This document shows, one piece after another, positions 8,213 through 17,388 of a stretch of DNA of 64,000 nucleotides. Location: assembly GCF_017571495.1 (NCBI RefSeq), contig NZ_JAGETZ010000002.1, positions 496,001-560,000 of the forward strand, given 5' to 3'. The DNA is from Hymenobacter negativus. GTDB taxonomy: Bacteria; Bacteroidota; Bacteroidia; Cytophagales; Hymenobacteraceae. The translations under genes and the position numbers were made by a program. The notes beneath the pieces were generated by a model. The model was given only the letters and a program-made list of their open reading frames with translations. It was not told the DNA's origin and made no database searches. Each line of letters begins with the position of its first letter. Position 1 is the stretch's first letter.

Positions 8213-9895
8213 ATGAAGATGCTGTTTCGAACCAGATTCCTGCTGGTTGCTGCCCTTGGCATGGCTGGGCCGCAGGTGCTGCTTGCCCAAACCTCGCCCT
8301 CCGCGATGCCGGCCGCACCGCCTACCACAGGCACCATGCCTCTGAGCCTGCAGCAGGCCGTGGACTACGCCATCAAGAACAAGTCGACGCTGCTTTCTAC
8401 TCGCTTGGCCGAGGCCACAGCGGCGGCCAAAGTGGGCGAAATCAAGAGCCAGGGCCTGCCCCAGGTGAACGTGGGAGCCACGCTGTCGGACAACTTTAAG
8501 CTGCAGAAAAGCCTGGTAGACGTGGGCGCTTTCGGTGGCGGGGCCAGCAATACCACCCTCACGGCCACCGACATTGCCAACGCGCAGGGCGGCCAGACCG
8601 TGAACCTGACCCAGGTAGCGGCCCCCGTGGTGGCGCTGCCGCCCCAGGCCATTGCTTTCGGCCTGCAATACGCCGGCAACTCCAGTGTGTCGGTATCGCA
8701 GCTGCTTTTTGATGGCTCGTACCTCATTGGCCTGAAGGCCGCTAAGGTGTATACCGAGCTGGCTAAAAAGCAAACCCAGCAAGCCGAAATCGACGTGGCC
8801 GAGCAGGTCAGCAAGGCCTACTACAGCACGCTGGTAGCCCGCTCGCGCCTCGCCCTGCTGGCCCGCAACGTGCAGCGCCTCGACACTGTGCTTTACCAAA
8901 CCGATAAAACATTCAAGGCCGGTTTTGCGGAGAAGCTCGACGTGGACCGCCTGCGTGTGCAGCGCAACAACCTGGTGGTGGAGCAGCAGAAAGCGCAGCG
9001 CCTCACCGAGTTGAGCGTGTCATTGCTGAAATTCCAGATGGGCCTGTCGCAGCAGCAGAACGTGCAGCTGACCGATTCACTCGGCGCGGCCGTGGTCGAT
9101 GCCGGAGCGCTGCGCCAGCGCCTCGGCGTAGCCAGCCTGAGCAACGGCGGGGTGGGCCTGGGCGCTGTGCCCACGGCTCCTGCCACTCCCGGCGGTGATA
9201 ACACGACCACTCAAAACCGTGTCGACCAGCAAAATGCGCTGTCGGGCGGTTTGCCACCGGCAGCCCTCGGAGCCATCAACTACAACAACCGCATCGAATT
9301 CTCAACCCTGGAAACCCAGCAGGCCCTGGCTGGCCTCGACCTGCGCAATCGCCAGGCCGGCGCTTACCCGCGCCTCGTGCTGTCGGGTGCCTACGGTTTC
9401 ACCGGCTCGGCCCCAACGGCGGGCGACCTGTTTGCCTTCCGTGGGCCCGACTCGCGCAACAGCAACGGCTTCGCCAACCAGAACTGGTTCGGTTTCGGCA
9501 ACGTGGGCCTGACCTTGTCGGTGCCGGTGTTTGATGGTTTCCGCCGCAAATACCTGGTGCAACAGAGCCGCCTGCAGCAGCAAACCATCGAGCGCGGCTT
9601 CGAAACGCTCAAGCAAAGCATCGACCTGCAGGACGCCCAGAGCCGCACCACGCTCATTAACGCCCTGGACGTGCTTGACAATCAGAAAGCTAACCTTGAC
9701 CTGGCCACCGATGTGGCCCGCGTGACGCGCATCAAGTTCAACGCCGGGGTGGGCTCCAACCTGGAAGTAATTACTGCGGAAACCGACCTGCGCTCGGCCC
9801 AGACCAACTACTACGGCGCTATTTACGACGTGCTGGTAGCCAAGGTAGACCGCGACAAAGCCACCGGCGAACTCTATAACCAGGTCAAAAAGTAG
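8213..9895 (+). CDS. TolC-family outer-membrane efflux protein
   Basis: A 560-residue TolC/OEP-type channel that would form the outer-membrane exit of the pump encoded by the next two genes. It begins with a signal peptide (MKMLFRTRFLLV...LLAQ), and two OEP repeats follow with long amphipathic helices such as ALLARNVQRLDTVLYQTDK and a C-terminal half ending in NYYGAIYDVLVAKVDRDKATGELY, a typical family ending. It is longer than usual because of glycine/threonine/alanine-rich inserts in each half (about residues 105-145 and 300-345). The ATG at 8213 is preferred over the TTG three codons upstream. It lies 40 bases after tetR. Confidence 0.92.
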   Translation: MKMLFRTRFLLVAALGMAGPQVLLAQTSPSAMPAAPPTTGTMPLSLQQAVDYAIKNKSTLLSTRLAEATAAAKVGEIKSQGLPQVNVGATLSDNFKLQKSLVDVGAFGGGASNTTLTATDIANAQGGQTVNLTQVAAPVVALPPQAIAFGLQYAGNSSVSVSQLLFDGSYLIGLKAAKVYTELAKKQTQQAEIDVAEQVSKAYYSTLVARSRLALLARNVQRLDTVLYQTDKTFKAGFAEKLDVDRLRVQRNNLVVEQQKAQRLTELSVSLLKFQMGLSQQQNVQLTDSLGAAVVDAGALRQRLGVASLSNGGVGLGAVPTAPATPGGDNTTTQNRVDQQNALSGGLPPAALGAINYNNRIEFSTLETQQALAGLDLRNRQAGAYPRLVLSGAYGFTGSAPTAGDLFAFRGPDSRNSNGFANQNWFGFGNVGLTLSVPVFDGFRRKYLVQQSRLQQQTIERGFETLKQSIDLQDAQSRTTLINALDVLDNQKANLDLATDVARVTRIKFNAGVGSNLEVITAETDLRSAQTNYYGAIYDVLVAKVDRDKATGELYNQVKK

Positions 9896-9939
9896 CTTTT
9901 AGCTGATAGCCATTTCTCCTTCGAAACACCTTTTTTGAT

Positions 9940-11079
9940 ATGAATACCAATTTCACCAAAGCCATCAGCTACCAGCTCCTCGCTACCAGTCTATTTCTGG
10001 CCTCGTGCGGCGATGGGGGCGGCAAAGACCCCAAGGCCGAGCTGGCCAAGCTGAAAGAGCAGCAGGCTGCTACCCAAGCCAAAATTGCTGACTTGGAAGC
10101 CAAAACCGGCACGCCTGCCAACCCGGCCACCGAAGCCACGCCGGTATCGGTTATTAACATTGCCCCGACGGCTTTCAACAGCTACCTCCAGGTGCAGGGC
10201 CGCGTCGACTTCGACCAGAACGCCAACGTGGGCGCCCGCGCTGCCGGTACCCTCACCAGCGTGCGCATCCAGCGCGGCGACCGGGTGAGCAAGGGCCAGA
10301 CCCTGGCTACCATCGACGCCTCGGTGCTCGACGCCAACATTGCCGAGCTGCGCACCCGCATGGATTTGGCCAAAACCATCTACGACAAGCAAGCTGGCCT
10401 GTGGAAGCAGCAAATCGGTACCGAAGTACAGTACTTGCAAGCCAAGAACAATTACGAGGCCCTGCAGCGCAACTTGAGCACCCTCAACCAGCAGCGCGCC
10501 CTCTACAACGTGGTGGCGCCCTTCGGCGGCACTGTAGATGATGTGATGCTGAAACTGGGCGAGGCTGTGGCTCCCGGTACGCCGGTGGCGCGCTTAGCTA
10601 GCGGTACGGGCGGCAAAATCCTGGCCGACATCTCCGAAGCTTACGCAGGCAGCATCAAGCCGGGCGACAAAGCCATCGTGACAATCCCCGACCTTGGCGA
10701 CGAGGAAATTACCTCTACCGTCCGCACGGTAGGCCAGGGCATCAATGCCACCAGCCGCACCTTCACGGTGGAGCTGCGCCTGCCTTCGAACAAAGCCAGC
10801 CAGTTGCGCCCCAATATGGTGGCCGCCGTGCGCATCCAGAACTACGGCCGCGCCAACGCCACGGTAATCCCAGTGGACTTGGTGCAGCGCGACGACCAGA
10901 ATTCCTACGTGTATGTAGCTGCTCAGGAGTCGGGCAAAACCGTGGCCCAGCGCCGCGTGGTGACAGTAGGCCAGACATACAATGGCAAAGTAGAAATCGC
11001 CAGCGGCCTGAAAGACGGAGACAAAGTGATTTCGGCCGGCTACGAAAACCTGAACCCCGGCCAGCCTGTGAAAATCTAG
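9940..11079 (+). CDS. RND efflux periplasmic adaptor (membrane-fusion lipoprotein)
   Basis: A 379-residue HlyD/AcrA-type adaptor linking the inner-membrane RND pump to the TolC channel. The N-terminus is a lipoprotein signal (SLFLASC, lipid on Cys). A short coiled coil with [16 protein letters not shown] comes next, then the barrel-sandwich and lipoyl half-motifs ([19 protein letters not shown] and [18 protein letters not shown]), a beta-barrel and a membrane-proximal domain. It lies 44 bases after the TolC gene and upstream of the RND gene, in the usual order. Confidence 0.94.
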   Translation: MNTNFTKAISYQLLATSLFLASCGDGGGKDPKAELAKLKEQQAATQAKIADLEAKTGTPANPATEATPVSVINIAPTAFNSYLQVQGRVDFDQNANVGARAAGTLTSVRIQRGDRVSKGQTLATIDASVLDANIAELRTRMDLAKTIYDKQAGLWKQQIGTEVQYLQAKNNYEALQRNLSTLNQQRALYNVVAPFGGTVDDVMLKLGEAVAPGTPVARLASGTGGKILADISEAYAGSIKPGDKAIVTIPDLGDEEITSTVRTVGQGINATSRTFTVELRLPSNKASQLRPNMVAAVRIQNYGRANATVIPVDLVQRDDQNSYVYVAAQESGKTVAQRRVVTVGQTYNGKVEIASGLKDGDKVISAGYENLNPGQPVKI

Positions 11080-11194
11080 ATTGGGCTATGAGCCGATGGC
11101 CTTTATTGGGTAGTTCGCCTTTCCAGAGGACCGACCCGATGGCCTGGGCTTCATCAGCCGCTTGTCCAACCAAAAAGCTACTAGCTAACATATT

Positions 11195-14100
11195 ATGCAG
11201 GACATTGAAAAAGAGTTTGGGCCCACCAGTTGGTCCATTGATAATAAGACCAGCATCTACATTATTACGTTGCTGTTGACGGTGATGGGCATTTTTGCCT
11301 ACATCAAGCTGGGCAAGGAGAAGTTTCCGGACATCGTGATTCCGCGTATCATCGTGGCCACGGTGTACCCTGGTACGTCGCCCGCCGACATCGAGAACCT
11401 GGTGACCCGCCAGCTCGAAAAGGAGATTAAAGGGGTGAACGGGGTGAAAAAAATTAACTCCACCTCGAATCAGGACTATTGTATCGTAGACGTAGAGTTT
11501 AACTCCGGCGTGGACGTGCAGTACGCCAAGCAGCTCATCAAGGACGCCGTGGACAAGGCGCGCACCGAGTTGCCGAACGACCTGCCCTCCGACCCCACGG
11601 TGAAGGAGGTGAACATCTCGGAGCAGCCTATTATGTACGTCAACTTGGCCGGCAACCTTCCCGTGAGCCAGCTCAAGAAGATTGCCGACGACTTCCAGGA
11701 CAAGATTGAGGCGCTTCCCGAAATCACCCGCGTCGACATCGTGGGTGCCCTCGACCAGCAGGTGAACGTGGACGTGGACCTTAATAAGCTCCGCGCCTCG
11801 CGTCTCAGCTTCAATGATATCACGGCTTCTATTGCCCGTGAAAACATCACCATCTCGGGCGGCTCCGTGGATGTGGGTACCCAGAAACGCGCCGTGCGCG
11901 TGGCTGGCCAGTACGCCCGCGCCGCCGACATTGCCGATATTCAGGTGAAGAACCTCAACGGCGCGGCCGTGCGCCTCGGCGACATTGCCACCGTGGAAGA
12001 TGCCTTTAAGGACCGCGAAAGCTACGCCCGTCTCGATGGCAAAACGGCCGTGACGCTGAACGTAGTAAAGCGTCAGGGCGAAAACTTGATTGACGCTTCC
12101 GACAAAATCAAGGAAATTATCAAGGATTCTAAAACCACGCTGCCTAAGGAATTGAGCGTCGTCGTGACCGGTGACACTTCAAACGACACCCGCGTGACGC
12201 TGAATGACCTGATTAACACTATCATCATCGGCTTCCTGCTGGTAACGCTGATTCTGATGTTCTTCATGGGCACCACCAACGCCTTGTTCGTAGGGTTGTC
12301 GGTGCCGCTGTCCATGTTCCTGGCCTTCGTGCTGCTGCCCACCCTGGGCTTCTCGCTGAACATGATTGTGCTCTTCGCCTTCCTGCTGGCACTGGGCATT
12401 GTGGTCGATGACGCCATTGTGGTTATCGAAAACACCCACCGCTTGCTGCACGAGCATCCGAATCTGACTACTGCTCAGGCAGCCAAATACGCAGCTGGTG
12501 AGGTGTTTATTCCGGTTTTAGCTGGTACGCTGACCACTGTGGCGCCGTTCGTGCCACTTATGTTCTGGCCCGGCATCGTGGGTTCGTTCATGTTCTACCT
12601 ACCGGTTACGCTCATCCTCACGTTGGGCGCGTCACTCATCGTTGCCTTCATCATGAACCCGGTATTTGCTGTGAGCTTCATGCAGCGCGACGAGCACTTG
12701 GACCACGTCGATAAGCCCAAAATGACCAAAGGCTTTGCCATTGGCCTGGGTGTAATGGGCGGCATTGCCCTGATTGGGTATTTAGCCGGCTCCACTTTCC
12801 TCGGCAACCTGATGATGACCATCATTGTGCTCTGCTTGCTGGATAAGTACGTGTTCGTGTACATGATTGCCGGTTTCCAGAGCAAAGTGCTGCCACGCTT
12901 CCAGAATGCCTATGGGCGCTTGGTAGCAGCCGCCATCGGCGGGTCGTTCTGGCGGCAGGGGGCTATCATGCTGGGTCTGTTAGTGCTATTTGTGTTCTCG
13001 ATTTTCGCCGTGGGCGCCCGCAAACCCAAGGTGGACTTCTTCCCCAAAGGCGACCCCAAGTTTATCTACACCTACCTGAAAATGCCGGTAGGCACGCGGG
13101 TTGAAGTGACTGATTCCATCGCCCGCATCCTGGAGAAACGCATCTACGGCGTTATCGGCGAGCACAACCACGACGTGGAATCGGTGATTACGAACGTAGC
13201 CATCGGCGCCGGCGACCCAACGGAAGCCACCGCTACCGGCGTTTCGCAGTCGAACCTGGCCAAGGTTGGCGTGGCCTTCAAGGAGCTCAGCGAACAGACT
13301 GGCCCGCACACCGGCTTGTATATGGATAAGATTCGGGAAGTGGTAAAAGGCATTCCCGGCGCCGAAATCTCGGTTGACCAGGAAGCCGCCGGCCCGCCCC
13401 AAGGCAAAGCCATTGCCATCGAAGTAAGCGGCGACGACTACCCTAAGCTGGCTGCCCTGTCCAAGAAAGTGACCCGCTACATCGATTCGCTGAAAATCGG
13501 CGGCGTTGAGCAGCTGCGCTCCAACCTGGAGGACCGTAACCCCGAAATTGCTGTCAACATCGACCGGACCCGTGCCAACCGCGAAGGCATCAGCACCGCC
13601 CAGATTGGCTCCGAAGTGCGGACGTCCATCTATGGCTACGAGGCCAGCAAATTCAAAACTCCTGACGATGAATACCCCATCCAAGTGCGCTACGCCAAGC
13701 CCTACCGCGACGACATCAGCACGGTGCTGAACGCGCCGCTGTCCTTCCGTGATGCCACCGGCTCCATCCGCCAGGTGCCTATCTCATCGGTGGCCAACGT
13801 GAGCTATGGCACTACTTATGGTGGCATCAAGCGCAAAGACACCAAGCGAATCATCACCATCAGTTCGAACGTGCTCAACGGCTTCACTGGTCCCGATGTA
13901 GTGGTAAACATTGCTCGCGCCCTGAAATCCTTCCCCACGCCCAACGGCTACACCGTGAAAATGGGCGGTGCCCAAGAAGACCAGAAAGAAACGTCCGACT
14001 TCCTTGGCGTGGCTGCTGGCGGTGCTTTGGCGCTCATCTTCCTGGTGCTCGTCACGCAGTTCAACTCGGTAAGCAAGCCGCTCATCATCCTCACAGAAGT

Positions 14101-14638
14101 TATTTTCTCCATCATCGGTGTACTGCTGGGCCTGGCCATTTCGGGCATGAACATCAGCATTGTGATGACGGGTGTGGGCATCATCGCCCTAGCCGGTATC
14201 GTGGTGAAAAACGGGATTCTGCTGGTCGAATTCACCGACATGCTCCGCGCTCAGGGTATGGGGCTGCGTGAGGCCATCGTGTTGGCCGGCCGCACTCGCC
14301 TCAATCCGGTTATCCTGACGGCTACGGCCGCTATCCTCGGCCTCATTCCGCTGGCCATCGGCTTGAACGTTGACTTCTACGAGCTGTTCAACTCCGGCCA
14401 CCCGCATTTCTTCATTGGCGGTGAGTCGGTGGTGTTCTGGGGCCCACTGGCCTGGACCATCATTTTCGGTCTGAGCTTTGCTACGCTCGTTACGCTGGTA
14501 GTAGTGCCGGTGATGTATTTGCTGAGTGAATCACTCAAAGCAAAAATTTCCGGAAAAAATCCCGACCACCTTGCAACCAATTCCCACGAGGTGGACTCTG
14601 AAGAAATACAGGCGGCCACGCCGCCTGTACTAGCCTAA
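11195..14638 (+). CDS. RND-family inner-membrane efflux transporter
   Basis: A 1147-residue AcrB-type proton-driven pump. After a short cytoplasmic start, TM1 (IYIITLLLTVMGIFAYIKLG) leads into the first porter loop; the central membrane bundle contains the proton-relay motif LALGIVVDDAIVVIENTHR in TM4, and a second half repeats the plan (GIIALAGIVVKNGILLVEF). It is somewhat longer than typical AcrB, with an extra hydrophobic stretch around residues 508-560 (MTKGFAIGLGVMGGIALIGY). The substrate cannot be read from sequence. It is the last gene of the tetR-tolC-adaptor-RND unit, with 115 bases between it and the adaptor. Confidence 0.95.
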   Translation: MQDIEKEFGPTSWSIDNKTSIYIITLLLTVMGIFAYIKLGKEKFPDIVIPRIIVATVYPGTSPADIENLVTRQLEKEIKGVNGVKKINSTSNQDYCIVDVEFNSGVDVQYAKQLIKDAVDKARTELPNDLPSDPTVKEVNISEQPIMYVNLAGNLPVSQLKKIADDFQDKIEALPEITRVDIVGALDQQVNVDVDLNKLRASRLSFNDITASIARENITISGGSVDVGTQKRAVRVAGQYARAADIADIQVKNLNGAAVRLGDIATVEDAFKDRESYARLDGKTAVTLNVVKRQGENLIDASDKIKEIIKDSKTTLPKELSVVVTGDTSNDTRVTLNDLINTIIIGFLLVTLILMFFMGTTNALFVGLSVPLSMFLAFVLLPTLGFSLNMIVLFAFLLALGIVVDDAIVVIENTHRLLHEHPNLTTAQAAKYAAGEVFIPVLAGTLTTVAPFVPLMFWPGIVGSFMFYLPVTLILTLGASLIVAFIMNPVFAVSFMQRDEHLDHVDKPKMTKGFAIGLGVMGGIALIGYLAGSTFLGNLMMTIIVLCLLDKYVFVYMIAGFQSKVLPRFQNAYGRLVAAAIGGSFWRQGAIMLGLLVLFVFSIFAVGARKPKVDFFPKGDPKFIYTYLKMPVGTRVEVTDSIARILEKRIYGVIGEHNHDVESVITNVAIGAGDPTEATATGVSQSNLAKVGVAFKELSEQTGPHTGLYMDKIREVVKGIPGAEISVDQEAAGPPQGKAIAIEVSGDDYPKLAALSKKVTRYIDSLKIGGVEQLRSNLEDRNPEIAVNIDRTRANREGISTAQIGSEVRTSIYGYEASKFKTPDDEYPIQVRYAKPYRDDISTVLNAPLSFRDATGSIRQVPISSVANVSYGTTYGGIKRKDTKRIITISSNVLNGFTGPDVVVNIARALKSFPTPNGYTVKMGGAQEDQKETSDFLGVAAGGALALIFLVLVTQFNSVSKPLIILTEVIFSIIGVLLGLAISGMNISIVMTGVGIIALAGIVVKNGILLVEFTDMLRAQGMGLREAIVLAGRTRLNPVILTATAAILGLIPLAIGLNVDFYELFNSGHPHFFIGGESVVFWGPLAWTIIFGLSFATLVTLVVVPVMYLLSESLKAKISGKNPDHLATNSHEVDSEEIQAATPPVLA

Positions 14639-14657
14639 CAATTTCTGCGTTGTTGGG

Positions 14658-14700
14658 GCCCATCGGCTGGTTTTTGTTGCAGCAGCAACTACCGATGGGC
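14658..14700. other. Hairpin between RND gene and acyl-carrier-like gene
   Basis: GCCCATCGG (14658-14666) pairs with CCGATGGGC (14692-14700), and inside it GTTGC and GCAAC form a second stem around AGCA. It starts 20 bases after the RND stop. There is no T run, so it is either a factor-dependent end or an mRNA-stabilising structure. Confidence 0.45.
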
Positions 14701-14756
14701 GCCTTCAGCATCTTTGGAAGGCTTTCACTCCGCCATCCTTTTTTCGCAACTTTATT

Positions 14757-15023
14757 ATGTACGTATCCACTAGCTCCGCTCATCACACGCCTACTATCGA
14801 GCAGCAGGTTTTTCGCATCATCAGCAAGCGTAAGGCTATCCGGGCCAGCCGCGTGCGCAAAACCGCCAGCCTCGCCCGCGACCTGCGCTTCGACACTGTC
14901 GACGTAGTCGACATCATCCTTGAACTGGAGCGCAACTTCAGCATCACCATCCCCGACGAAGTACCGCTCACCACCGTGGGCGACTTCGTGCGCTACGTGC
15001 GCGACCACGCCGCTGCTGCCTAA
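14757..15023 (+). CDS. Acyl-carrier-protein-like protein with Thr in place of the pantetheine Ser
   Basis: An 88-residue helical protein whose C-terminal half fits the acyl carrier protein fold: LARDLRFDTVDVVDIILELE, then a helix III region ITIPDEVPLTTVGDFVRYV. In ordinary ACPs the start of helix II is D-S-L, and the serine carries 4-phosphopantetheine. Here the aligned residues are D-T-V, with Thr47 encoded by ACT. The N-terminus is extended and basic (IISKRKAIRASRVRK). Standard modification is therefore doubtful, and it may be a structural or regulatory ACP relative. No fatty-acid or polyketide genes are adjacent. The ACP-like call is fairly sure; function is unknown. Confidence 0.75.
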   Translation: MYVSTSSAHHTPTIEQQVFRIISKRKAIRASRVRKTASLARDLRFDTVDVVDIILELERNFSITIPDEVPLTTVGDFVRYVRDHAAAA

Positions 15024-15054
15024 GCAGCCTTTGAATTGAGTTGGAGCATTAAGC

Positions 15055-15095
15055 CACAAAAAAGCCCCGCAATACTGTTGCGGGGCTTTTTTGTG
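15055..15095. terminator. Bidirectional Rho-independent terminator
   Basis: An 18-bp perfect stem (15055-15072 with 15078-15095) closes a 5-base loop. Its outer part is A-rich on one side and T-rich on the other, so it can stop transcripts from both directions between the convergent ACP-like and DUF1232 genes. Confidence 0.9.
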
Positions 15096-15111
15096 ACTTA
15101 GGGTTTTGTGC

Positions 15112-15882
15112 TTAACGCGCGTTGCCGCCGGTTTCCAGATTGCCGGCGTCAGTGGCATTGCGGCTGCCTTCCCAGGCATTGGCAGTGCCGCTGTTGGGGC
15201 CAGTAGATTCGGCATCGGGACTGGTCTCGTGCACCGGGTTCGGGTTGCTGCTCTCGGGCGAGCCCAGCCCGGAATCGGTACTAGGGGTTGGAAACTCGTG
15301 AATCAGGCCCGCATGCTTTGCCGATTCAGAAGATGGCTGCGCGGTGGTAGCGGCTGGGTCGTTGGAGTGCGAGGGATGAGCAGCAGGCGTCGCTTCCGGC
15401 GTGAGGCCGCTCGTGGGAGCCGAAGCTTGAGCAATACTGGTTTTCACTTCAGCTGGCCGGGTCTGCTCCCATTCTTGAAAGCGGTCCATCTCGTGCTTGA
15501 GTGTGGTTGAGAACCAAGCTACCAGCGCCACATCGTCGAGCAGGCCCAACACCGGAATGAAGTCCGGAATCAGGTCAATTGGGCTCAGGAAATAGATGAG
15601 TACGGCTACGGCTGCGGCCACTGTGGTGCCAGGCACGCCGGTGTACTCACCCGAAATCGACACTTTGATGAGCCGGAACATCGTCTGAAGCGTTTCCCAA
15701 GCCTCGTGAGCCAGCGTACCGACTTCGTTTTTCTCGCTGGCTTTCTGGTAAGCGTCTGTCAATAGCTTTTTCAGACGGGTAGGCTGCTTGATATAGCCTT
15801 CAGCCGTTTGGAGGAATTTCTTGAAAATGGCCGAGCCGGCAACATCATTGCTGGAAGGCGGGGTTTGGGTATTTTGAGCCAC
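15112..15882 (-). CDS. YkvA-type DUF1232 membrane protein with disordered tail
   Basis: A 256-residue protein. The first ~140 residues hold a DUF1232 (YkvA) domain with the hallmark YFLSPIDLIPDFIPVLGLLDD, a membrane-associated hairpin of unknown role. After about residue 150 the chain turns into a low-complexity Ser/Pro/Thr/Ala/Asn tail without predicted structure, which most YkvA proteins lack. The start is GTG at 15882 (MAQNTQTPP); no better ATG lies near. It is convergent with the ACP-like gene and shares its terminator. Confidence 0.8.
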   Translation of the reverse strand: MAQNTQTPPSSNDVAGSAIFKKFLQTAEGYIKQPTRLKKLLTDAYQKASEKNEVGTLAHEAWETLQTMFRLIKVSISGEYTGVPGTTVAAAVAVLIYFLSPIDLIPDFIPVLGLLDDVALVAWFSTTLKHEMDRFQEWEQTRPAEVKTSIAQASAPTSGLTPEATPAAHPSHSNDPAATTAQPSSESAKHAGLIHEFPTPSTDSGLGSPESSNPNPVHETSPDAESTGPNSGTANAWEGSRNATDAGNLETGGNAR

Positions 15883-16139
15883 GGAATTCGGAGTTTACTG
15901 AGTGCAAAAAGAGAGAAAAACAAGCAGGGCTTATCTAAAGCCTGAATACTATATTAGGAGGGCTAAGGTTATGAAAAACGCAGCAATTCGCGCTGCCAAC
16001 TAACAAAACTACCGGCCTGATTAAGCTGGTCACGGATACTAATCGCAGCAAGGAGAAAGTTATTACACCACAAAGGCCCGTTCCAATAAAGAAACAGGCC
16101 TTTGCGTAATAGAAGAAGTCGCCACGAAGGCGTTAATTC
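15883..16139. other. AT-rich intergenic gap with terminator-like hairpin
   Basis: No gene is seen. CAAAGGCC (16071-16078) and GGCCTTTG (16097-16104) form a stem that G-U pairs extend inward; it lies about 35 bases past the stop of the sigma-linked protease and may terminate it. Confidence 0.45.
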
Positions 16140-17306
16140 CTATTCAAACACCTTTACTACGAACACGTAGTCCTGGAGCTTTTTCAGCTGCTGGGGCCGC
16201 CCGGTGCCGGCCAACTGGCCAAAGCGTGGCAGGTGGTAAGGGTAAGTAGCCGCCGACTTAGCTGCCGCGAGCGAATCGACCAGATGCACCAGATAAGACG
16301 ACTTGGTAGCAAAAGCCGCACTCTGCGCATCGTTCTGTCGGCCGCTCACCACCCCAATCAGGTTGCCACGCTCGTCCATGAGCGGGCCACCGGAGTTGCC
16401 GGGGTTCACCGGGATGCTCACCTGATAGAAAGCGGTGTCGCCTTCGAAGCCCGAGCGGGCACTCAGCGAGCCTTCACCATATACTACGTCCTCGCGCGGA
16501 TAGCCCAGCGTGTACACCCGCTCGCCTAAATCGGCCTGGCCAGATTTGATGGCATAAGGCAAACGGCCGAAGCCAGTAAACTTCTTATCGGTAATGCGCA
16601 GAATAGCAAGGTCATGCTTGACGTCGGAGTATACCGGCTCGGCGTGGTACCGCTGGTGGTTGCGTCCCTCAATCAGCACGGAATCAGCATCCTGAATAAC
16701 GTGGTAGCTCGTCACAATATAGCCTTCCGAAGTAAGGGCAAAGCCTGTCCCGCTGAACTTGCTCACCGGTGCCAGTGGCGGCACGTTGACGTCGATGCGC
16801 TTGATGGTGTTGTTAAGCGCCTTCTGATTTTGCTTGAGGTTGTTTATCTCGCGACGCAGTGCCTGATAACCTGCGGGAATCGGGAGGTGATTGGTGCGCC
16901 AGATGTCCAGAGCCAGCAGAGTGGCAAACACGGCCATTACGGCTACCGAGGCGGCCACACCCACCGTGGCGCGGTGTCCGCTCCAGAACTCACGCAGCTT
17001 GCGCTCGGTGCGTGAAATGCGCAGCATCGGGTTTACGGTGTGGGTGAGCTTGGTTCCGGGCAGGGCAACTTCTTCCGGCGCATCGGCGGCCAGCATGGCG
17101 GCGTGGATGCTGCGGAGCTGCTGGCGGGTTTGCTGGCGCTGGCCATAGGCGCGTAGCGTGCCGGTCATCTCAGTAAAATCGGCGTACCGCAGGGCTAGCG
17201 CCGGGTCGGCCGCCAGGCGCGCTTCCAGGTTGGCGCGGGCCGGTCCGGCCAGCTCCCCTTGAGCGTAAGATTCAAATAAGGCGTAGTAATCTGCTTCGGT
17301 CATCAT
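16140..17306 (-). CDS. Membrane-anchored trypsin-like protease with anti-sigma-like N-terminus
   Basis: A 388-residue protein joining two parts. Residues 1-60 (MMTEADYYALFESYAQGEL...LAADPALALRYADF) resemble the cytoplasmic N-terminus of Bacteroidota anti-sigma factors. A transmembrane helix follows near 110-135 (VGVAASVAVMAVFATLLALD), then a short coiled coil and a trypsin/HtrA-like domain. Its triad is visible: His in VTSYHV, Asp in HDLAIL, Ser in PGNSGGPL. No PDZ domain is seen. The ATG at 17306 is preferred over a GTG nine codons upstream. It lies 82 bases downstream of an ECF sigma gene, so it probably controls that sigma factor. Confidence 0.82.
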   Translation of the reverse strand: MMTEADYYALFESYAQGELAGPARANLEARLAADPALALRYADFTEMTGTLRAYGQRQQTRQQLRSIHAAMLAADAPEEVALPGTKLTHTVNPMLRISRTERKLREFWSGHRATVGVAASVAVMAVFATLLALDIWRTNHLPIPAGYQALRREINNLKQNQKALNNTIKRIDVNVPPLAPVSKFSGTGFALTSEGYIVTSYHVIQDADSVLIEGRNHQRYHAEPVYSDVKHDLAILRITDKKFTGFGRLPYAIKSGQADLGERVYTLGYPREDVVYGEGSLSARSGFEGDTAFYQVSIPVNPGNSGGPLMDERGNLIGVVSGRQNDAQSAAFATKSSYLVHLVDSLAAAKSAATYPYHLPRFGQLAGTGRPQQLKKLQDYVFVVKVFE

Positions 17307-17388
17307 GGGTAAAGGCCGCGGGGTGGGAGACACGCGGCGGCAAGCGAATGGGCGTTTCTGCGGGCCAAACGCTCGCAGCTAATGGGTA

